From: JAQIBY01 sp034658655
GTDB lineage: Bacteria > Bacteroidota > Bacteroidia > Bacteroidales > ML635J-15
Length of the DNA stretch: 35,689 bases
Assembly: GCA_034658655.1 (NCBI GenBank)
Contig: JAYEFQ010000128.1
Span: 1-35,689, forward strand
Direction of reading: 5' to 3'
Position 1 is the first letter of the stretch; every line of letters starts with the position of its first letter. Both the position numbers and the translations under genes were made by a program. The notes beneath the pieces are model-generated. The model was given only the letters and a program-made list of their open reading frames with translations. It ran no database searches and was not told the origin of the DNA. Shown here in pieces: positions 32,643-35,689 of the stretch.

Positions 32643-33323
32643 TTATTTATTGTTTTTCCGAGAAAGCACCTCGTCAATCATTCCGTAATCTTTTGCTTCT
32701 TTTGCTGTCATCCAGAAATCTCTATCAGAGTCTTTTTCAACAGTTTTTATAGTTTTTCCGGAGTGTTTTGCGATAATTTCATACAATTCTTTCCGTAATT
32801 TAAGAATTTCTCTTGTGGTAATTTCAATATCTGATGCTTGCCCTGAAGTGCCTCCCATCGGTTGATGAATCATGACACGAGAATGCTCCAAAGCGGTACG
32901 TTTACCAAAGGTGCCTGCACAAAGCAAAACGGCTCCCATAGAAGCAGCCATTCCGGTACAAATTGTTGCAATATCTGAACTTATATATTGCATGGTATCA
33001 TAAATACCTAGACCTGCATGCACTGAGCCACCTGGCGTGTTGAAATAAATCTGAATGTCTTTATCTGGATCACTTGATTCAAGGAAAAGCAATTGTGCCT
33101 GAATGATGTTCGCGACATAATCATCAATTGGTAAGCCCAAAAAGATGATTCTATCCATCATCAGGCGTGAAAATACGTCCATTGTTGCAATGTTCATCCG
33201 GCGCTCCTCAATAATTGTGGGAGAAATATAGCTGGATGTAATCTTTGCATAATCATCCATCGCCTGAGAATTCAACCCGAGATGACCCGTAGCGTATTTA
33301 TAAAATTCGTTTTTCTTATTCAT
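32643..33323 (-). CDS. clpP: ATP-dependent Clp protease proteolytic subunit ClpP
   Basis: This 226-residue serine protease forms the barrel of ClpXP. The catalytic serine lies in TGMAASMGAVLL, the histidine in RVMIHQPMGG, and the aspartate in KDSDRDFWMTA. IYFNTPGGSVHAGLGIYD is the oxyanion and substrate strand. The N-terminal extension before RMNIATMDVFSRLMMDR, somewhat longer than in Escherichia coli, is typical for the phylum and may be processed. It starts five bases after the tig stop codon and precedes clpX by 17 bases, as in the usual operon. Confidence 0.97.
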   Translation of the reverse strand: MNKKNEFYKYATGHLGLNSQAMDDYAKITSSYISPTIIEERRMNIATMDVFSRLMMDRIIFLGLPIDDYVANIIQAQLLFLESSDPDKDIQIYFNTPGGSVHAGLGIYDTMQYISSDIATICTGMAASMGAVLLCAGTFGKRTALEHSRVMIHQPMGGTSGQASDIEITTREILKLRKELYEIIAKHSGKTIKTVEKDSDRDFWMTAKEAKDYGMIDEVLSRKNNK

Positions 33324-33328
33324 AGTGA

Positions 33329-34687
33329 TTAATTTTTGTCTTCAAATAGTTCTTTGAATTCTTCCCAACTCACTTCTTTTTCCTCAACTTTCATGCTTTC
33401 GCGGATAATTTTAAGCAATTTTTTCTCCATTACCTGATCTGCAATTCGTCTGGTTTCTTCTTCTTTTTTCAGAATTTCTGATGCGTAATTTTCGAGATAT
33501 TCATCGGGAACTTGTCCCATTCCATATTGTTGAAACTGCGCGCTAGCAAATGCTTTAGCACCTTCAAGCATTTCGTCATCATCAACTTTTATCTCATTTT
33601 CTTTTGCCAATTGGTTGCTGATAATTTGCCATTTCATGTCATTTAAGAAGAGATTCCATTCGTTTTCAATCTGCTCTTCGGTAATTTCACGATTATTGGC
33701 TTTCACCCAACGTTTCAAGAAATCTTCTGGCAATTTAGGATCTACTTTACTAATGAGTTTTTCTTTGGCATCTATCAACAGTTTGGTTTCAGATTGATCG
33801 CCGAAACCACCTTCAGCTTGTGCTGCAATCTTTTCGCGGAAAGTTTCCATGTTTGTTACTTCCCCTTCTTTAAAGACTTTATCCCAAAGTTTCTGGTCAA
33901 TTTCAGCCTCAGAGAATGATTGAATTTCATGCACAGTAATCTGGAAATTCACATCTTCTAATGCTTCTACTTCTTCTTTTTCAATTTTCAGCAAACCAGC
34001 TACTTCAACTTCATTCGGGAATGCATTCCAAAGGTTTAGGGTAATGATATCATCGGCTTTTAATCCGATAAGCGCTGCTTTTGCATCATCATCCTTAGCC
34101 AAAGCAACAGAAAGTTTCGCTTCTTCGTTGACAATTCCGTCTTCCATTGGTTTGTTTTCAGCATCAAGTTGCATAACTTTTGCAATAATAAAACTTTCCT
34201 CATCAGAAACTTCAGCATCTGTCATTTCGCCAAAGTTTTTAGCGTATGATTCTATATACTCATCAATGAGTGTTTCGTCAGCTTTAATTTTATAATAAGG
34301 AAGTTTTTCACGTTTTGTCATATTCACTTCAATCGGACTTGACATCCCGATATCGAACTTGAATGAAAAATCGTCTTCTTTATCAAAATCGATGGAGTGC
34401 TGATCTTCATTTGGCATAGGTTCGCCAAGGATTTGCAAGTCCTCATTTTTCATATAATCGGTTAAGCCTTCTGAAATCAGATTATTGACTTCATCCATAA
34501 GGATTGCTTTTCCGTACATTTTTTTCACAAGTCCCATTGGTGCTTTCCCGGGTCTAAAGCCATCTACATTTGCTTTTTTCCGATAGTCTTTTAGCACATC
34601 GTTTACTTTATCCTGATAATCAGTTTTTTCAACATTTACTGTAATGACTGCATTCAGGTCATCAATTTGATCTTTTGTAACTTTCAT
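33329..34687 (-). CDS. tig: Trigger factor
   Basis: This 452-residue ribosome-associated chaperone and peptidyl-prolyl isomerase binds nascent chains at the exit tunnel. The ribosome-docking signature is VDGFRPGKAPMGLVKKMYG near residue 40. A divergent FKBP-like middle and a long helical C-terminal substrate cradle follow. The ATG at 34687 (MKVTKDQID) is the start, because the open frame further upstream runs back through the terminator and into the tRNA-Leu gene. ATG 34705 (MFKRSG) is the only near alternative. It heads the tig-clpP-clpX operon. No clear promoter was found between the tRNA-Leu terminator and the start. Confidence 0.95.
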   Translation of the reverse strand: MKVTKDQIDDLNAVITVNVEKTDYQDKVNDVLKDYRKKANVDGFRPGKAPMGLVKKMYGKAILMDEVNNLISEGLTDYMKNEDLQILGEPMPNEDQHSIDFDKEDDFSFKFDIGMSSPIEVNMTKREKLPYYKIKADETLIDEYIESYAKNFGEMTDAEVSDEESFIIAKVMQLDAENKPMEDGIVNEEAKLSVALAKDDDAKAALIGLKADDIITLNLWNAFPNEVEVAGLLKIEKEEVEALEDVNFQITVHEIQSFSEAEIDQKLWDKVFKEGEVTNMETFREKIAAQAEGGFGDQSETKLLIDAKEKLISKVDPKLPEDFLKRWVKANNREITEEQIENEWNLFLNDMKWQIISNQLAKENEIKVDDDEMLEGAKAFASAQFQQYGMGQVPDEYLENYASEILKKEEETRRIADQVMEKKLLKIIRESMKVEEKEVSWEEFKELFEDKN

Positions 34688-34715
34688 TCCTGATCTTTTA
34701 AACATTATCAATTTC

Positions 34716-34760
34716 AAAAAAACCGCTTTTCCCCACTCGGAAAATTGGGCAAAAGCGGTT
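34716..34760 (-). terminator. Intrinsic terminator after tRNA-Leu
   Basis: On the minus strand AACCGCTTTT (34751-34760) pairs perfectly with AAAAGCGGTT (34721-34730), with a CCC / GGG inner pairing. It is followed by a run of seven T (34716-34722, overlapping the stem base). It separates the tRNA from tig. Confidence 0.9.
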
Positions 34761-34768
34761 AAATATTG

Positions 34769-34850
34769 TACGGATGAAGGGACTCGAACCCCCACGCCTT
34801 GCGGCACCAGATCCTAAGTCTAGCGCGTCTACCAATTTCGCCACATCCGC
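34769..34850 (-). tRNA. tRNA-Leu, anticodon UAG
   Basis: This long-variable-arm tRNA begins GCGGATGTGGCGAAATTGG. The anticodon stem CTAGA / TCTGG encloses the loop CTTAGGA, so the anticodon is UAG (leucine, CUN codons). The variable arm is TGCCGCAAGGCG and the T arm contains GGTTCGAGTC. The acceptor stem would end in a G1-U72 wobble, because the 3' strand reads CATCCGT. Discriminator A. The CCA end is not encoded (CAA follows). Confidence 0.95.
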
Positions 34851-34862
34851 AAATTAGTGCTG

Positions 34863-34894
34863 CAAAGATAAGTATTTTTAATTTACTGCATAAA
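34863..34894 (-). promoter_or_regulatory. Promoter of tRNA-Leu
   Basis: On the minus strand TATCTTTG (34863-34870) matches TAnnTTTG and is preceded by exactly 20 nt and TTTA (34891-34894, one mismatch to TTTG). It lies 12 bases before the mature 5' end. Confidence 0.7.
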
Positions 34895-34997
34895 GATTTG
34901 AAAGATTTTTTAATTTTCTATGATTCAAGCCATTGAAACGCATGAAAACGAAACAATTAAAGTTGTCAATTAAAAATTATCAAGTAAATCCACAACA

Positions 34998-35031
34998 ATT
35001 GAATAAGCAAACGAATTTTTTCTTACTTTTG
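34998..35031 (+). promoter_or_regulatory. Promoter of tRNA-Lys
   Basis: TACTTTTG (35024-35031) matches TAnnTTTG, ten bases before the mature tRNA start. ATTG lies 22 nt upstream (34998-35001) as a weak -33 element. Confidence 0.6.
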
Positions 35032-35041
35032 CATCACAATT

Positions 35042-35114
35042 GGTCCTGTAGCTCAGTTGGCAGAGCAGCAGACTCTTAATCTGCGGGTCGAGAGTTCGAG
35101 CCTCTCCGGGATCA
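35042..35114 (+). tRNA. tRNA-Lys, anticodon CUU
   Basis: A 73-nt cloverleaf. The acceptor pairs GGTCCTG with CGGGATC (with wobbles). The D arm is GCTCAGTTGGCAGAGC. The anticodon stem GCAGA / TCTGC encloses CTCTTAA, giving CUU (lysine AAG). The T arm is GAGAGTTCGAGCCTCTC. Discriminator A; CCA is not encoded. It is divergent from tRNA-Leu. Confidence 0.96.
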
Positions 35115-35120
35115 CAAAAT

Positions 35121-35362
35121 AGTTTTGAGTGTGAGTATTCAGTTTTGAGTGCGAGTGATGAGTGTAGAGGAGGTGCAGTTTTGAGTGTGAGTGATGAGTG
35201 TAGAGGAGTAATGAGTGTGGAGTTTGTGTTTACAGCTAAACATTCTTAATTAAAACTGTTTTTATCCCTGAATACTCGCACTGGAACTCAAACTAACTTT
35301 TTCATTAAAATTGTAATCTTATGTTCGACTTCAGTTTTGAGTGTGAGTGATGAGTTAGTAAG
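35121..35362. repeat. Minisatellite-like repeat downstream of tRNA-Lys
   Basis: The unit AGTTTTGAGTGTGAGTGATG, followed by AGTGTAGAGGAG, occurs nearly whole at 35141-35173 and 35177-35208. Partial copies lie at 35121-35140, 35211-35224 and, after an unrelated 110-bp gap, 35333-35355. It is non-coding and G/T-biased on the plus strand. I see no gene in 35115-35545. Confidence 0.8.
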
Positions 35363-35547
35363 GATTCCTTATATACTGAATTTTTTTTACGAATAGCCTT
35401 ATTTAAAATCCTGATTCCCATACATTAAAAAAAAACAGAATATTGTGTAAATACGTAATCGAATTATTGTTGAAATTACACATATGTCTTTGTTCTTCTG
35501 GCTTTTACAGACACCTATTCTCTAAAGATGTGGAGTGTTAGGGGTTG

Positions 35548-35588
35548 AAAAAACAACTTCCTCAAAGTATAATGCTTCAGAGAAGTTG
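35548..35588 (-). terminator. Intrinsic terminator of the edge T9SS gene
   Basis: On the minus strand CAACTTCT pairs with GGAAGTTG (one G-U) around a longer internal loop that can pair further, followed by six T (35548-35553). It lies 24 bases past the stop codon of the partial gene at the window end. Confidence 0.75.
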
Positions 35589-35612
35589 AAATGACATAGA
35601 ATTTTAAAAGTT

Positions 35613-35689
35613 TTATCGTTTTACAACAAATTGTTTCTTTTCAGAAAGTTGTGGTGAATAGAGGATGTAATTTCCGGATTTTAGATTGG
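35613..35689 (-). CDS. 3' end of a T9SS cargo gene (partial)
   Basis: Only the last 24 codons and the stop lie in the window. They read NLKSGNYILYSPQLSEKKQF, then VVKR, which has the spacing of a type A T9SS sorting tail (glycine-x-tyrosine strand, then a basic KKxxVVKR end). The gene continues beyond the right edge, so its main domain is unseen. It is followed by a terminator. Confidence 0.7.
   Translation of the reverse strand, partial: NLKSGNYILYSPQLSEKKQFVVKR

Noticed and set aside
34688..34807. N-terminal extension of trigger factor (start at 34807)
   Set aside because: The extra codons read through the tRNA-Leu gene and its terminator. The family start is MKVTKDQ at 34687.

Overview
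The window is AT-rich chromosomal DNA from a member of the Bacteroidota. Three things point there. Several proteins carry type IX secretion (T9SS) C-terminal sorting tails. Promoters of the Bacteroidota form (TTTG, about 20 nt, TAnnTTTG) can be read before greA, hppA and both tRNA genes. The gene set (DUF4369/TlpA lipoprotein, PorV-like protein, CarboxypepD_reg TonB receptor, tig-clpP-clpX) is typical of the phylum. I cannot place it more finely; an uncultured environmental lineage is plausible.

Layout. 1-549 is intergenic, with a heptamer repeat, a dispersed palindromic repeat and the terminator of the greA-HIT operon (550-1421, minus). 1590-1835 is a G+C-richer, hairpin-rich non-coding block. 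1841-15900 is a minus-strand surface/secretion locus. Read in its own direction it holds a very basic small lipoprotein, a membrane-anchored small protein, a TonB-dependent receptor, a giant T9SS cargo, a PorV-like outer-membrane protein, an intrinsic terminator, and a second giant cargo paralogous to the first. 15929-16363 encodes a Rieske-like lipoprotein with altered metal ligands. 16454-17507 is an ORF6N-family gene split by a 158-bp MITE-like insertion. A relic of a second ORF6N gene and a 69-bp repeat array follow.

18250-20614 (minus) is ribF-ahcY. 20694-25547 (plus) is a TlpA-like lipoprotein, an M1 peptidase with a probable outer-membrane barrel, and lpxH, packed with overlapping ends. 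25521-27507 looks like an insertion carrying a DUF4143 ATPase, bracketed by 117-bp direct repeats that copy the overlapping 3' ends of lpxH and a T9SS redoxin-like gene. Then come that redoxin-like gene, a four-helix-bundle (S23/IVS) gene, the membrane pyrophosphatase hppA, the tig-clpP-clpX proteostasis operon, divergent tRNA-Leu(UAG) and tRNA-Lys(CUU), a minisatellite-like repeat, and the last 24 codons of another T9SS cargo gene at the window edge.

The best candidates for something new are: the TonB receptor / PorV-like / twin giant cargo module; the reconstructable MITE insertion inside a PLD-like HxRx4D motif; the 117-bp-repeat-bracketed ATPase insertion; the greA leader hairpin with a T-run directly at the promoter; and the Rieske-like protein with a C-x2-H...C-x2-C ligand set. 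No CRISPR array, prophage or integrase was seen.
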